A DNA stretch of 64,000 bases from Streptomyces sp. P9-A4 (GTDB lineage Bacteria > Actinomycetota > Actinomycetes > Streptomycetales > Streptomycetaceae). The notes below the pieces were generated by a model that searched no databases, was not told where the DNA came from, and was given only the letters and a program-made list of their open reading frames with translations. Position 1 is the first letter of the stretch. Every line of letters begins with the position of its first letter. A program made the position numbers and the translations under genes. Shown here in pieces: positions 46,735 to 55,218 of this stretch. Location: contig NZ_JAZIFY010000001.1 in NCBI RefSeq assembly GCF_036634195.1, forward strand, positions 2,614,501 to 2,678,500, written 5' to 3'.

Positions 46735-47055
46735 TCAGTGCCCCGAGGTCGCCTTGAGCCCCACGACGGCGACGAGCAGCAGACAGACGAAGAAGATCCG
46801 GGCGGCGGTCGCGGGCTCACCCAGCACCACCATGCCGAACACCGCCGCACCGGCCGCGCCGATGCCGACCCACACGCCGTACGCCGTACCGATGGGCAGC
46901 GTCTTGGCGGCCTGCGACAGCAGCACCATGGACGCGACGATGCCGATACCGGTGAACACGCTGGGCCAGAGACGGGTGAAGCCCTCGGTGTACTTCATGC
47001 CGATCGACCAGCCGACTTCGAGCAGACCGGCGATGATGAGCAGAACCCAGGCCAT
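46735..47055 (-). CDS. gdx: Guanidinium exporter of the SMR family (Gdx/SugE)
   Basis: A 106-residue four-helix SMR protein. It reads AWVLLIIAGLLEVGWSIGMKYTEGFTRLWPS, with the membrane Glu in the first helix and the GLKYT-GF-RL-PS pattern of SugE/Gdx rather than EmrE. GTAYGVWVGIGAAGAAVFG follows. Gdx proteins expel guanidinium in exchange for protons as antiparallel dimers. The functional call is supported by a guanidine-III riboswitch in its leader. The start at 47055 has GGAGG 8 bp upstream. Confidence 0.92.
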   Translation of the reverse strand: MAWVLLIIAGLLEVGWSIGMKYTEGFTRLWPSVFTGIGIVASMVLLSQAAKTLPIGTAYGVWVGIGAAGAAVFGMVVLGEPATAARIFFVCLLLVAVVGLKATSGH

Positions 47056-47090
47056 GACGACGAACCTCCGCGAGACGGAACAACAGGGGT

Positions 47091-47132
47091 GCGTCGTCTT
47101 GTCGGAATCCCGGTACGGCGCGTCTCGTCGGG
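47091..47132 (-). ncRNA. Guanidine-III riboswitch (ykkC-III)
   Basis: The minus-strand RNA reads CCCGACGAGACGCGCCGTAC, then CGGG, a short linker, and GACAAGACGACGC. This matches the guanidine-III core I recall (CCGG-ACGAG...GCGCCGUAC-CCGG...GACAAGACG). P1 pairs CCCG with CGGG. The pseudoknot pairs GCGCCGT with ACGACGC with one mismatch. It ends 36 nt before the gdx start and close to the GGAGG ribosome site, so ligand binding probably controls translation or folding there. Confidence 0.88.
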
Positions 47133-47160
47133 TGTCTCCAGGCTAGCAAAGAACGGTGGA

Positions 47161-47192
47161 GGGCCCTTGGTGACCATGGTCACCAAGGGCCC
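47161..47192 (-). terminator. Terminator of the GroES-like gene
   Basis: GGGCCCTTGGTGACC followed by its exact complement, separated by AT, makes a 32-bp palindrome 22 bp after the GroES-like stop at 47214 and upstream of the gdx promoter. Confidence 0.85.
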
Positions 47193-47213
47193 TCGCGTCA
47201 TGTGCCCGTGGGG

Positions 47214-47552
47214 TCAGAGGTACAGCCCGGTGGAGTCCGAGGTGCCCTGGAACCGGTCGGCGGCCACCGCGTGCAGGTCGCGCTCGCGCATCAGGATGTA
47301 CGCGGTGCCCCGCACCTCGACCTCGGCACGGTCCTCGGGGTCGTACAGGACCCGGTCACCGATCTCGACCGTGCGGACGTTCTGGCCGACCGCGACCACC
47401 TCGGCCCAGGCGAGGCGGCGGCCGACGGCCGCGGTCGCCGGGATCAGGATGCCGCCGCCGGAACGCCGCTCCCCCTCCGGGGAGTCGGTGCGGACCAGGA
47501 CCCGGTCGTGGAGCATCCGGATGGGCAGCTTGTCGTGCGTGTTCTCGCTCAC
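47214..47552 (-). CDS. GroES-like co-chaperone family protein
   Basis: A 112-residue protein with the chaperonin-10 fold pattern: IRMLHDRVLVRTDSPEGERRSGGGILIPATA, a mobile-loop-like RR-SGGGILIP segment, EVVAVGQNVRTVEIGDRVLYDPEDRAEVEVRGTAYILMRERDLHAV. The C-terminus is longer than in the main GroES. There is no groEL beside it, so it is a stand-alone relative, common in Streptomyces. It may cap a chaperonin or have another role. It stands alone with its own terminator. Confidence 0.85.
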   Translation of the reverse strand: MSENTHDKLPIRMLHDRVLVRTDSPEGERRSGGGILIPATAAVGRRLAWAEVVAVGQNVRTVEIGDRVLYDPEDRAEVEVRGTAYILMRERDLHAVAADRFQGTSDSTGLYL

Positions 47553-47598
47553 GGGGTGAACCTACCCGCCCGGGCGGGACACCCGTGGCAGGAAGGGG

Positions 47599-47919
47599 TC
47601 ATCCCCTCTTCTTGCGGGAGGACGCGGCGAGCAGCCCGACGATCGCCACGGCCACGACGGCCACCGGCACCACGCGCTCCAGGCGGGGGGCGCCGTCCTC
47701 ATGGGTGAAACGTGCCTTCACATCCGAGACCACCCGGTTGACGGCGACGAAGGCGCGTCCGGCGGTCTGGTCGACCGTCGAGGCGACCTTGGCCTTCGCG
47801 TCCCCGATGATCGTCTTCGGGTGCATCCGAATGCCGATCTCGTCGAGAGTGACGGCGAGCTGCTCGCGCCGGCGGACGATGTCCGCCTCGATCTGCGCAG
47901 GGGTCCTGGCCTCCGACAC
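47599..47919 (-). CDS. DUF3618 domain membrane protein
   Basis: A 106-residue protein from the GTG at 47917-47919. The N-terminal helix RTPAQIEADIVRRREQLAVTLDEI is the DUF3618 signature. HPKTIIGDAKAKVASTVD follows, and a C-terminal membrane helix (VVPVAVVAVAIVGLLAASS) ends with RKKRG. Such proteins are tail-anchored and of unknown function. A longer frame to 48144 is not supported and overlaps the bcp promoter. Confidence 0.8.
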   Translation of the reverse strand: MSEARTPAQIEADIVRRREQLAVTLDEIGIRMHPKTIIGDAKAKVASTVDQTAGRAFVAVNRVVSDVKARFTHEDGAPRLERVVPVAVVAVAIVGLLAASSRKKRG

Positions 47920-48040
47920 CGCGCTGCCTCCGTAGTCGTGATCCGGTCGTTGTGGACAGTCTGTCAGCTCGATCGCCATGAGGCTGTCCCCGACCCCCAT
48001 TAGGCTCTGAATGCGTACGCGAACCATCCCGAGGAGAGCC

Positions 48041-48514
48041 ATGAGCGAGCGACTGCAGCCCGGCGACACCGCCCCCGCCTTCACCCTGCCCGACGCGGAC
48101 GGCAACGAGGTCTCCCTCGCGGACCACAAGGGCCGCAAGGTCATCGTCTACTTCTACCCGGCCGCGCTCACCCCCGGGTGCACGAAGCAGGCCTGCGACT
48201 TCACGGACAACCTGGACGTCCTCGCGGCGGCGGGCTACGACGTCATCGGCGTCTCGCCGGACAAGCCGGAGAAGCTGGCGAAGTTCCGCGAGAAGGAGAA
48301 CCTCAAGGTCACGCTGGTCGGCGACCCGTCGAAGGAGACCCTGGAGGCGTACGGCGCCTTCGGCGAGAAGAAGCTGTACGGCAAGACGGTGACGGGCGTG
48401 ATCCGCTCGACGGTCGTCGTCGACGAGAACGGCAAGATCGAACACGCCTTCTACAACGTGAAGGCCACCGGCCACGTGGCCAAGATCATCCGAGACCTGG
48501 GCGTCGAGGGCTGA
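48041..48514 (+). CDS. bcp: Thiol peroxidase Bcp (peroxiredoxin)
   Basis: A 157-residue peroxiredoxin that reduces hydrogen peroxide and organic peroxides. It has GDTAPAFTLPDADGNEVSLADHKG and the active-site segment YFYPAALTPGCTKQACDFTDN, with peroxidatic Cys in PGCT and resolving Cys five residues on, as in Bcp/PrxQ. Start 48041 has GAGGAG upstream; the extra ten residues from 48011 do not. It is followed by tRNA-Leu on the same strand. Confidence 0.95.
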   Translation: MSERLQPGDTAPAFTLPDADGNEVSLADHKGRKVIVYFYPAALTPGCTKQACDFTDNLDVLAAAGYDVIGVSPDKPEKLAKFREKENLKVTLVGDPSKETLEAYGAFGEKKLYGKTVTGVIRSTVVVDENGKIEHAFYNVKATGHVAKIIRDLGVEG

Positions 48515-48593
48515 GACGACGGCCGGGTGCCGGGACCGAACTTCTGACGTGCTCGCCCCGGCCGGGCGGGTGGCCACTACGATGGGCGTGCAC

Positions 48594-48677
48594 GCGGCCG
48601 TGTCGTAACTGGCAGCCGAGCTGGGTTTAGGTCCCAGTGGGCGAAAGCCCGTGTGGGTTCGAGTCCCACCGGCCGCA
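48594..48677 (+). tRNA. tRNA-Leu (TAG)
   Basis: An 84-nt class II tRNA. The acceptor stem GCGGCCG pairs with CGGCCGC. The anticodon stem CTGGG/CCCAG holds loop TTTAGGT with anticodon TAG. A long variable arm GGGCGAAAGCCC and T-arm GTGGGTTCGAGTCCCAC are present. The discriminator is A and no CCA is encoded. Confidence 0.97.
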
Positions 48678-48686
48678 CGTCGACGG

Positions 48687-48713
48687 AAGGGCCGCTCCAA
48701 CGGAGCGGCCCTT
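48687..48713. terminator. Bidirectional terminator after tRNA-Leu and rdgB
   Basis: A perfect 12-bp stem, arm AAGGGCCGCTCC, loop AAC, between the tRNA 3' end and the convergent rdgB stop at 48723. CTTCTC on one side and the AAGG side on the other give weak pyrimidine tracts. Confidence 0.85.
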
Positions 48714-48722
48714 CTCGCGTGT

Positions 48723-49325
48723 TCAGCCCAACAGCTCCCGCACCACCGGCACCAGCGCCCGGAAGGCCTTGCCCCGGTGGCTGATCGCGTTCTTCTGCGT
48801 CGGGGTCAGTTCCGCGCAGGTCACGTCGTGGCCGTCCGGCTGGAGGATCGGGTCGTAGCCGAAGCCGTTCGTGCCCTTCGGGGTGTGGCGGAGGGTGCCC
48901 GGCATGCGGCCCTCGACCACGCGTTCCGTGCCGTCCGGCAGGGCCAGGGCGGCCGCGCAGGCGAAGTGGGCGGCCCGGTGTTCGTCCGCGATGTCGGAGA
49001 GCTGGGCGAGCAGCAGGTTCAGGTTGGCGCGGTCGTCGCCGTGGGCGCCGGCCCAGCGGGCGGAGAAGATGCCGGGGGCACCGTTGAGGACGTCGACGCA
49101 GAGGCCGGAGTCGTCGGCCACGGCCGGCAGGCCGGTGGCCCGGGCCAGGGCGTGGGCCTTGAGGAGGGCGTTCTCGGCGAAGGTGACGCCGGTTTCCTTG
49201 ACGTCGGGGATCTCCGGGTACGCGTCCGCGCCGACGAGTTCCAGGTCGAGACCTGCGTCGGCGAGGATCGCGTGGAGTTCGGTGATCTTGCCCGGGTTGC
49301 GGGTGGCGAGGATCAGACGGGTCAT
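48723..49325 (-). CDS. rdgB: XTP/dITP diphosphatase (RdgB/HAM1)
   Basis: A 200-residue enzyme that removes non-canonical purine triphosphates such as dITP and XTP. Family motifs are LILATRNPGKITEL, TFAENALLKAHALARATGLPAVADDSGLCVDVLNGAPGIFSARWAG, GTNGFGYDPIL and ISHRGKAFRAL. It starts at 49325. It is downstream of the lipoprotein and rph on the same strand; rph-rdgB pairing is common in bacteria. Confidence 0.95.
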   Translation of the reverse strand: MTRLILATRNPGKITELHAILADAGLDLELVGADAYPEIPDVKETGVTFAENALLKAHALARATGLPAVADDSGLCVDVLNGAPGIFSARWAGAHGDDRANLNLLLAQLSDIADEHRAAHFACAAALALPDGTERVVEGRMPGTLRHTPKGTNGFGYDPILQPDGHDVTCAELTPTQKNAISHRGKAFRALVPVVRELLG

Positions 49326-49360
49326 GCCCTCGATTATCCGGGCCGCGGGGCCCGGTCCGG

Positions 49361-49741
49361 TCAGCCCGGGGTGCAGACCTTGGCGACCTCGCCGGCCGCG
49401 TCGGTGATCGGGGTGATGTCCGGGGTCGTGTCGCCGTTCTTGACCGCCGTGCGGACGGAGTCGACGCCCTTGGTGAGGTCGTCGACCGCCTTGGAGAGGT
49501 CGGCGTTGTCCGTGGTGTTCTTGAGGTTGCCCAGCTCGGTGGAGATGGAGTCCAGGGACTCCTCGATCTGCGTGGCGTCGTTCGAGGCGTTGGAGACCGC
49601 CTGCTGGAGGTTGCTCACCGAGGTGGCTATCGCGTCGGCGGTCTTGACGCAGTCCATCGCGGTGTCGAGGGCTCCGCAGCCGCTCAGGACGGTGGTGAGC
49701 GCGGCGGCCGTGGCCATGGCGAGTGCGAGACGGCGCTTCAA
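49361..49741 (-). CDS. Small secreted lipoprotein with coiled-coil
   Basis: A 126-residue protein from the TTG at 49741, chosen because GGGGAGGACC lies about 8 bp upstream and the product starts with KRR followed by a signal helix. The lipobox is VLSGC. The mature part is helical with heptad-like hydrophobics (AIATSVSNLQQAVSNASNDATQIEESLDSI) and two further Cys near the ends that could form a disulfide. No family recognised. It lies between rph and rdgB in Streptomyces and may be conserved there. Confidence 0.75.
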   Translation of the reverse strand: MKRRLALAMATAAALTTVLSGCGALDTAMDCVKTADAIATSVSNLQQAVSNASNDATQIEESLDSISTELGNLKNTTDNADLSKAVDDLTKGVDSVRTAVKNGDTTPDITPITDAAGEVAKVCTPG

Positions 49742-49831
49742 GGCGGGTCCTCCCCAGATACGTACGGACATGCGAACGGGCGGGCGCACGGATCGTACCC
49801 GTGCGCCCGCCCGTCAGGACGCAGCCGGCCG

Positions 49832-50563
<732 letters not shown>

Positions 50564-50582
50564 GGGACGAGCCTAGCGGGAT

Positions 50583-50803
50583 ACGGGGAAGGGGCCGTCC
50601 CGGTCTCGGGGAGGGCCCGGTGCGGGATATGACGAAGGGCCCGTTCCCGTCACGGGGAGGGCCCGGTGCCGGACATGACGAAGGGCCCGTTCCCGTCACG
50701 GGGAGGGCCCGGTGCCGGACATGACGAAGGGCCCGTTCCCGTCACGGGGAGGGCCCGGTGCCGGACATGACGAAGGGCCCGTTCCCCTGCCGGAACGGGC
50801 CCT
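50583..50803. repeat. 46-bp tandem repeat array with hairpins
   Basis: A degenerate copy (from 50583) is followed by units starting at 50629, 50675, 50721 and 50767, a period of exactly 46 bp. Each full unit has ATGACGAAGGGCCCGTTCCC then GTCACGGGGAGGGCCCGGTG, giving a hairpin in each copy. The last, altered copy forms the terminator of nagF. The array fills most of the 274-bp gap between the nagF stop and the rph start. Confidence 0.92.
50774..50803 (-). terminator. Terminator of nagF
   Basis: A perfect 12-bp stem, arm AGGGCCCGTTCC, loop CCTGCC, about 35 bp after the nagF stop on the minus strand. It is made from the end copy of the 46-bp repeat. Confidence 0.8.
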
Positions 50804-50837
50804 CGTCGATGTGGGTCGGCTGACGTGAGTCAGTCGC

Positions 50838-51071
50838 TCACATCATGTCTTCGATGTCGGCGGCGATCGGGTCGGCGTCGGTGCCGATGACGACCTGGAT
50901 CGCGGTGCCCATCTTGACGACGCCGTGGGCGCCGGCGGCCTTCAGGGCGGCTTCGTCGACCAGGGCGGGGTCCACGACCTCGGTGCGCAGGCGGGTGATG
51001 CAGCCTTCGACCTCTTCGATGTTCTTGATGCCGCCGAGCCCGGCGACGATCTTCTCAGCCTTGCTGGCCAT
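50838..51071 (-). CDS. nagF: PTS EIIB component for N-acetylglucosamine
   Basis: A 77-residue PTS EIIB domain. The phosphorylated Cys is in IEEVEGCITRLRTEV. It passes phosphate from the general PTS chain to the sugar carried by an EIIC permease. The start at 51071 has GGGAGAG upstream; the longer 51149 frame is out of place. The order EIIB (divergent), EIIC, EIIC matches nagF-nagE1-nagE2 of S. coelicolor as I recall, and the dre site at 51244 supports the GlcNAc assignment. Confidence 0.9.
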   Translation of the reverse strand: MASKAEKIVAGLGGIKNIEEVEGCITRLRTEVVDPALVDEAALKAAGAHGVVKMGTAIQVVIGTDADPIAADIEDMM

Positions 51072-51243
51072 GTGTCTCTCCCTGTCCGTTCCGTTCGCGA
51101 GGACGCGAATCTCGGCGCACCTGTGGTCCGCTTTGTCACGGTAACCCACGGTTGGCCCAACTTCGCGAGCGAGTGCCGCCGTTCTGCCGAATGATGACGA
51201 TCACCGGCGGCCTGCCCTCAGCGGGTTCCCGGAGCCTATCGCA

Positions 51244-51259
51244 ACTGGTCTACACCAGT
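51244..51259. promoter_or_regulatory. DasR operator (dre) between nagF and nagE1
   Basis: ACTGGT-CTAC-ACCAGT is a perfect 6-bp dyad nearly identical to the DasR consensus ACTGGTCTAGACCACT. It sits in the shared divergent promoter of nagF and nagE1. Confidence 0.9.
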
Positions 51260-51306
51260 CTGCAACGAGACGCGGACCCGGCTTGCCCCGGGCAGGGAGG
51301 ACGCCG

Positions 51307-52608
51307 ATGAGTACGGACAGCGCCGCCGCGGCGCGGCCGAAGAAGTCCATGTGGGGCGGACTCTTCCAGGGCCTGCAGAAGATGGGCCGCAGCCTCCAGC
51401 TCCCCATCGCCGTCCTGCCGGCCGCCGGCATCATCAACCGCCTCGGCCAGCCGGACGTCTTCGGCGCGGAAGGTCTCGGCTGGGACAACGTCGCGAAGGT
51501 GATGGCGGGCGCGGGCGGCGCCCTCCTCGACGGCAGCCTCGGCCTGCCGATCCTCTTCTGCATCGGTGTCGCGATCGGCATGGCGAAGAAGTCGGACGGC
51601 TCCACCGCGCTCGCGGCCGTCGTCGGCTTCCTCGTCTACTACACGGTGCTGCGGCAGTTCCCGAAGGACTGCCCGACCGGCACGAAGGACATCAGCGGCG
51701 GCTGCCTCGGCGTCGACGACTCCTTCGCGGGCTACACGTACCAGAACCCCGGTGTCTTCGGCGGCATCGTCATGGGCCTGCTCACCGCCTACCTGTGGCA
51801 GCGCTACCACCGGACGAAGCTGGTCGACTGGCTGGGCTTCTTCAACGGCCGCCGCCTCGTCCCGATCATCATGACCTTCGTGGCGATCGGCTTCGCCTCG
51901 ATCTGCCTGTGGATCTGGCCGCCGATCGGTGACGCCCTGGAGAACTTCAGCGACTGGCTGGTCGGCCTCGACGCCTGGGGCTCGGGCATCTTCGGTGTGG
52001 CGAACCGGGCGCTGCTCGTCATCGGCCTGCACCAGTTCCTGAACGTGCCCATCTGGTTCCAGTTCGGCACGTACACGAAGCCGGACGGCAGTGCCGTCCA
52101 CGGCGACATCCCCATGTTCCTGGCGGGCGACCCGAACGCCGGCCAGTTCCTGACGGGCTTCTTCCCCATCATGATGTTCGCGCTGCCGGCGGCGGCGCTC
52201 GCGATCACCCACTGCGCGAAGCCGCACCGCCGCAAGGAGATCGGCGGTCTGATGCTCTCGGTGGCGCTGACCTCGCTCGTCACCGGCATCACGGAGCCGC
52301 TGGAGTACTCGTTCCTCTTCGTCGCGCCGGTGCTGTTCGCGATCCACGCGGTGCTCACGGGTGCCTCGATGGCGGTGACCTGGGCGCTCGGCGTGAAGGA
52401 CGGCTTCAGCTTCTCGGCCGGCCTGATCGACTACGTGATCAACTGGAACCTGGCGACGAAGCCCTGGCTGATCATTCCGATCGGTCTCGGCTTCGCGGTC
52501 GTGTACTACGCGATCTTCCGGTTCGCGATCACCAAGTTCAACTTCCAGACCCCCGGCCGCGAGCCGGACGAGGTGGGGGACGAGATGGAGCGGGAGAACG
52601 TCAAGTGA
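51307..52608 (+). CDS. nagE1: PTS EIIC permease, N-acetylglucosamine family
   Basis: A 433-residue integral membrane EIIC of the glucose/GlcNAc family with about ten helices. It has GLFQGLQKMGRSLQLPIAVLPAAGIINRLGQPDVFG, DGSTALAAVVGFLVYYTVL and the sugar-binding region GITEPLEYSFLFVAPVLF with the conserved Glu. It lacks EIIB and relies on NagF. The start at 51307 follows GGGAGG. It is very similar to the adjacent nagE2, a tandem duplication. Substrate preference may differ between the two; NagE2 is the main GlcNAc carrier in S. coelicolor. Confidence 0.92.
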   Translation: MSTDSAAAARPKKSMWGGLFQGLQKMGRSLQLPIAVLPAAGIINRLGQPDVFGAEGLGWDNVAKVMAGAGGALLDGSLGLPILFCIGVAIGMAKKSDGSTALAAVVGFLVYYTVLRQFPKDCPTGTKDISGGCLGVDDSFAGYTYQNPGVFGGIVMGLLTAYLWQRYHRTKLVDWLGFFNGRRLVPIIMTFVAIGFASICLWIWPPIGDALENFSDWLVGLDAWGSGIFGVANRALLVIGLHQFLNVPIWFQFGTYTKPDGSAVHGDIPMFLAGDPNAGQFLTGFFPIMMFALPAAALAITHCAKPHRRKEIGGLMLSVALTSLVTGITEPLEYSFLFVAPVLFAIHAVLTGASMAVTWALGVKDGFSFSAGLIDYVINWNLATKPWLIIPIGLGFAVVYYAIFRFAITKFNFQTPGREPDEVGDEMERENVK

Positions 52609-52672
52609 CCCCGCGCGCACCCTCCGAGGCCTGACCGGTACGGGGCTTTCGTCCCTCCCGTAAGGCCCGCAC

Positions 52673-52704
52673 AAGGCCCCTGGACCTGACGGTCCAGGGG
52701 CCTT
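52673..52704 (+). terminator. Terminator of nagE1
   Basis: A perfect 14-bp stem, arm AAGGCCCCTGGACC, loop TGAC, 65 bp after the nagE1 stop. It separates nagE1 from the nagE2 promoter, so the two permease genes are independent units. Confidence 0.88.
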
Positions 52705-52776
52705 ATGTCGTGCATTTCCAGCTATGGCCGAGTGCACAGAATTCGCAGGTTCCTTATCTAAGTCTCACGTGCTACA

Positions 52777-52809
52777 ACTGGTCTACACCACTCATTGGTG
52801 TAGACCACG
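52777..52809. promoter_or_regulatory. Tandem DasR operators (dre) upstream of nagE2
   Basis: Two sites lie back to back: ACTGGTCTACACCACT (52777-52792) and ATTGGTGTAGACCACG (52794-52809). They are about 90-120 bp upstream of the nagE2 start. Two adjacent operators suggest tighter DasR repression than at nagF-nagE1. Confidence 0.88.
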
Positions 52810-52895
52810 CGGTCCAGACCACCGCGTTCCACGAGACGTCGCCGTCCCCCCTTTCACTGTCCTCTGGCGGCGCCTTGCCTTACTGGAGGAAGTTG

Positions 52896-54161
52896 ATGAG
52901 TACGGCCACCGCCCAGGCCGCCGCTCCCGCGAAGAAGCGCGGATCCGGCCTGTTCCAGGGCCTGCAGAAGATCGGTCGCAGCCTGCAGCTGCCGATCGCC
53001 GTTCTGCCGGCCGCGGGTATCTTGCTCCGTCTCGGCCAGCCCGACGTCTTCGGTGCGGACGGTCTCGGCTGGGGCAAGGTCGCCTCCGTCTTCGCCACCG
53101 CCGGTGGCGCCGTCTTCGACAACCTGCCCCTGCTCTTCTGCATCGGCGTCGCCATCGGCTTCGCCAAGAAGGCGGACGGCTCGACCGCCCTGGCCGCGCT
53201 CGTCGGCTTCCTGGTCTACAGCAACGTGCTGAAGGCCTTCCCCATCACCGAGGCCGTCGTCAACACGACCGCCAACAAGGGTGTCGACGTCGCCGCGACG
53301 TTCAACAACCCGGGCGTCCTCGGCGGCATCCTGATGGGTCTGCTCTCCGCCGTCCTGTGGCAGAAGTTCCACCGCACCAAGCTGGTGGACTGGCTCGGCT
53401 TCTTCAACGGCCGCCGTCTCGTCCCGATCATCATGGCCTTCGTCGGCACCGCCGTCGGTGTCGTGTTCGGTCTGGTCTGGGAGCCCATCGGTGAAGGCAT
53501 CTCCAGCTTCGGCGAGTGGATGACCGGCCTCGGCGCCGGTGGCGCCGGCCTCTTCGGCCTCATCAACCGCGCGCTGATCCCGGTCGGCATGCACCAGTTC
53601 GTGAACACCGTCTCCTGGTTCCAGATCGGTGACTTCACCAACGCCGCCGGCGAGGTCGTCCACGGTGACCTCAACCGCTTCTTCGCCGGTGACCCGAGCG
53701 CCGGAATCTTCATGTCGGGCTTCTTCCCGATCATGATGTTCGGCCTCCCGGCCGCCGCCATCGCCATCGCCCACGCCGCTCGCCCCGAGCGCCGCAAGGC
53801 CGTGATGGGCATGATGGTCTCCCTCGCGCTGACCTCCTTCGTCACCGGCATCACGGAGCCGATCGAGTTCACCTTCATGTTCATCGCGCCGGTCCTGTAC
53901 GCGATCCACGCGGTCCTGACCGCCGTCTCCATGGCCGTCACCTGGGCCTTCGGTGTCCACGCGGGCTTCACCTTCTCGGCCGGCGGCATCGACTACCTGC
54001 TGAACTGGAACCTGGCGACCAAGCCCTGGCTGATCATCCCGATCGGTCTCGTCTTCGCGGCGATCTACTACGTGGTCTTCCGCTTCGCGATCACCAAGTT
54101 CAACCTCCCGACGCCGGGCCGCGAGTCCGACGAGGAGCTCGAGGACCTCACCAAGGCGTGA
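52896..54161 (+). CDS. nagE2: PTS EIIC permease for N-acetylglucosamine
   Basis: A 421-residue EIIC permease close in sequence to nagE1: GLFQGLQKIGRSLQLPIAVLPAAGILLRLGQPDVFG, HRTKLVDWLGFFNGRRLVPIIM, ALIPVGMHQFVNT, and GITEPIEFTFMFIAPVLY with the sugar-binding Glu. The start at 52896 has an ideal GGAGGA 5 bp upstream; the longer frame to 52710 runs through the operators. Third-position bias is stronger than in nagE1, which suggests higher expression. It is followed by a long hairpin terminator. Confidence 0.95.
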   Translation: MSTATAQAAAPAKKRGSGLFQGLQKIGRSLQLPIAVLPAAGILLRLGQPDVFGADGLGWGKVASVFATAGGAVFDNLPLLFCIGVAIGFAKKADGSTALAALVGFLVYSNVLKAFPITEAVVNTTANKGVDVAATFNNPGVLGGILMGLLSAVLWQKFHRTKLVDWLGFFNGRRLVPIIMAFVGTAVGVVFGLVWEPIGEGISSFGEWMTGLGAGGAGLFGLINRALIPVGMHQFVNTVSWFQIGDFTNAAGEVVHGDLNRFFAGDPSAGIFMSGFFPIMMFGLPAAAIAIAHAARPERRKAVMGMMVSLALTSFVTGITEPIEFTFMFIAPVLYAIHAVLTAVSMAVTWAFGVHAGFTFSAGGIDYLLNWNLATKPWLIIPIGLVFAAIYYVVFRFAITKFNLPTPGRESDEELEDLTKA

Positions 54162-54179
54162 GCCCCCGCCCGTACGAAG

Positions 54180-54244
54180 GGAAGGCCCCGGAACCTCCCC
54201 CAAGCTCTGAAGGAGCAGGGGGACCCAAGGTTCCGGGGCCTTCC
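54180..54244. terminator. Long hairpin terminator of nagE2
   Basis: The outer arms are 17 bp (GGAAGGCCCCGGAACCT and its complement), with a nested stem TCCCCC/GGGGGA around GCTCTGAAGGAGC. It sits between nagE2 and the convergent MBL gene stop at 54263 and can serve both. Confidence 0.85.
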
Positions 54245-54262
54245 CCGTACGCGTACGAAAGC

Positions 54263-55015
54263 TCAGATCTCGTAGACCGCGCCCGGCCGCGCCAGCTCCG
54301 ACGGCCCCGCGTACACCTCGCGCGCGTCCGCCAGGTTCCGCTCGGCGTCGGTCCACGGCGGGATGTGGGTGAGGACGAGCCGGCCCACCGAGGAGCGGGC
54401 CGCCTCGGCGCCCGCCTCCCGGCCGTTGAGATGGAGAGCCGGGACGTCCTCCTTGCCGTGGGTGAAGGAGGCCTCGCAGAGGAAGAGGTCGGTGCCCTCG
54501 GCCAGCTCGTGCAGCGCCTCGCAGGTCCCGGTGTCCCCGGAGTACGTGAGCGAGCGGCCCTCGTGCTCGACGCGGATGCCGTACGCCTCGACCGGATGGC
54601 ACACCTTCTCCGTACGCACGGAGAACGGGCCGATCTCGAAGGCGCCCGACTTCAGGGTGTGGAAGTCGAAGACCTCGCTCATCGAGGTGGGCGAAGGGGT
54701 GTCCGCGTACGCCGTGGTCAGCCGCTGCTCGGCGCCCTCCGGCGCGTAGACGGGGATCGCGTCGCAGCGCCCGCCGTCGTGCCGGTAGTAGCGGGCGACG
54801 AAGTACCCGCACATGTCGATGCAGTGGTCGGCGTGCAGATGGCTGAGGAAGATCGCGTCGAGGTCGTACAGACCGATGTGCCGCTGCAGCTCGCCGAGGG
54901 CGCCGTTGCCCATGTCGAGGAGCAGCCGGAAGCCGTCGGCCTCGACGAGGTAGCTCGAACAGGCCGAATCCGCGGACGGGAACGACCCGGAGCAGCCGAC
55001 GACGGTGAGCTTCAT
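54263..55015 (-). CDS. MBL-fold metallo-hydrolase (ribonuclease Z-like)
   Basis: A 250-residue metallo-beta-lactamase fold enzyme. The zinc motif is FLSHLHADHCIDM, with further ligands in YSGDTGTCEALHELA and LVLTHIPPW. It opens MKLTVVGCSGSFPSADSACSSYLVEADG, like RNase Z and related phosphodiesterases, but it lacks the long exosite arm of tRNase Z. The substrate could be a cyclic nucleotide or other phosphodiester. It is divergent from the MazF-like gene. Confidence 0.88.
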   Translation of the reverse strand: MKLTVVGCSGSFPSADSACSSYLVEADGFRLLLDMGNGALGELQRHIGLYDLDAIFLSHLHADHCIDMCGYFVARYYRHDGGRCDAIPVYAPEGAEQRLTTAYADTPSPTSMSEVFDFHTLKSGAFEIGPFSVRTEKVCHPVEAYGIRVEHEGRSLTYSGDTGTCEALHELAEGTDLFLCEASFTHGKEDVPALHLNGREAGAEAARSSVGRLVLTHIPPWTDAERNLADAREVYAGPSELARPGAVYEI

Positions 55016-55218
55016 GGAGCGTGAACCTCCGTGGACGGATACGGAAAGCGCGCTGAGGAAGGGGGAGGCTGTGCGGTCAGTCGAGCGTAAGGCGCACCCG
55101 GGCCTGTCGCTCCTTCGTGGTGGCCCGTTGTGGGCGAACTCACGGGCTCTGTCACCGGTTCGGATGGATGGCGGGGCGCGTCGGCGCCGTCGGTGGCTCG
55201 CCGGTACCGTCTTGAGGT

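Noticed and set aside
44307..46850. 847-codon open frame antisense to the PBP gene
   Set aside because: Shadow of a high-GC gene: Arg/Gly/Val-rich composition, no domain, and a complete conserved PBP on the plus strand.
47599..48144. Extended 181-residue version of the DUF3618 protein
   Set aside because: The extra N-terminus covers the bcp promoter and the DUF3618 helix begins at the GTG at 47919.
50583..50803. Possible CRISPR array
   Set aside because: The 46-bp units abut directly with no unique spacers and there are no cas genes.
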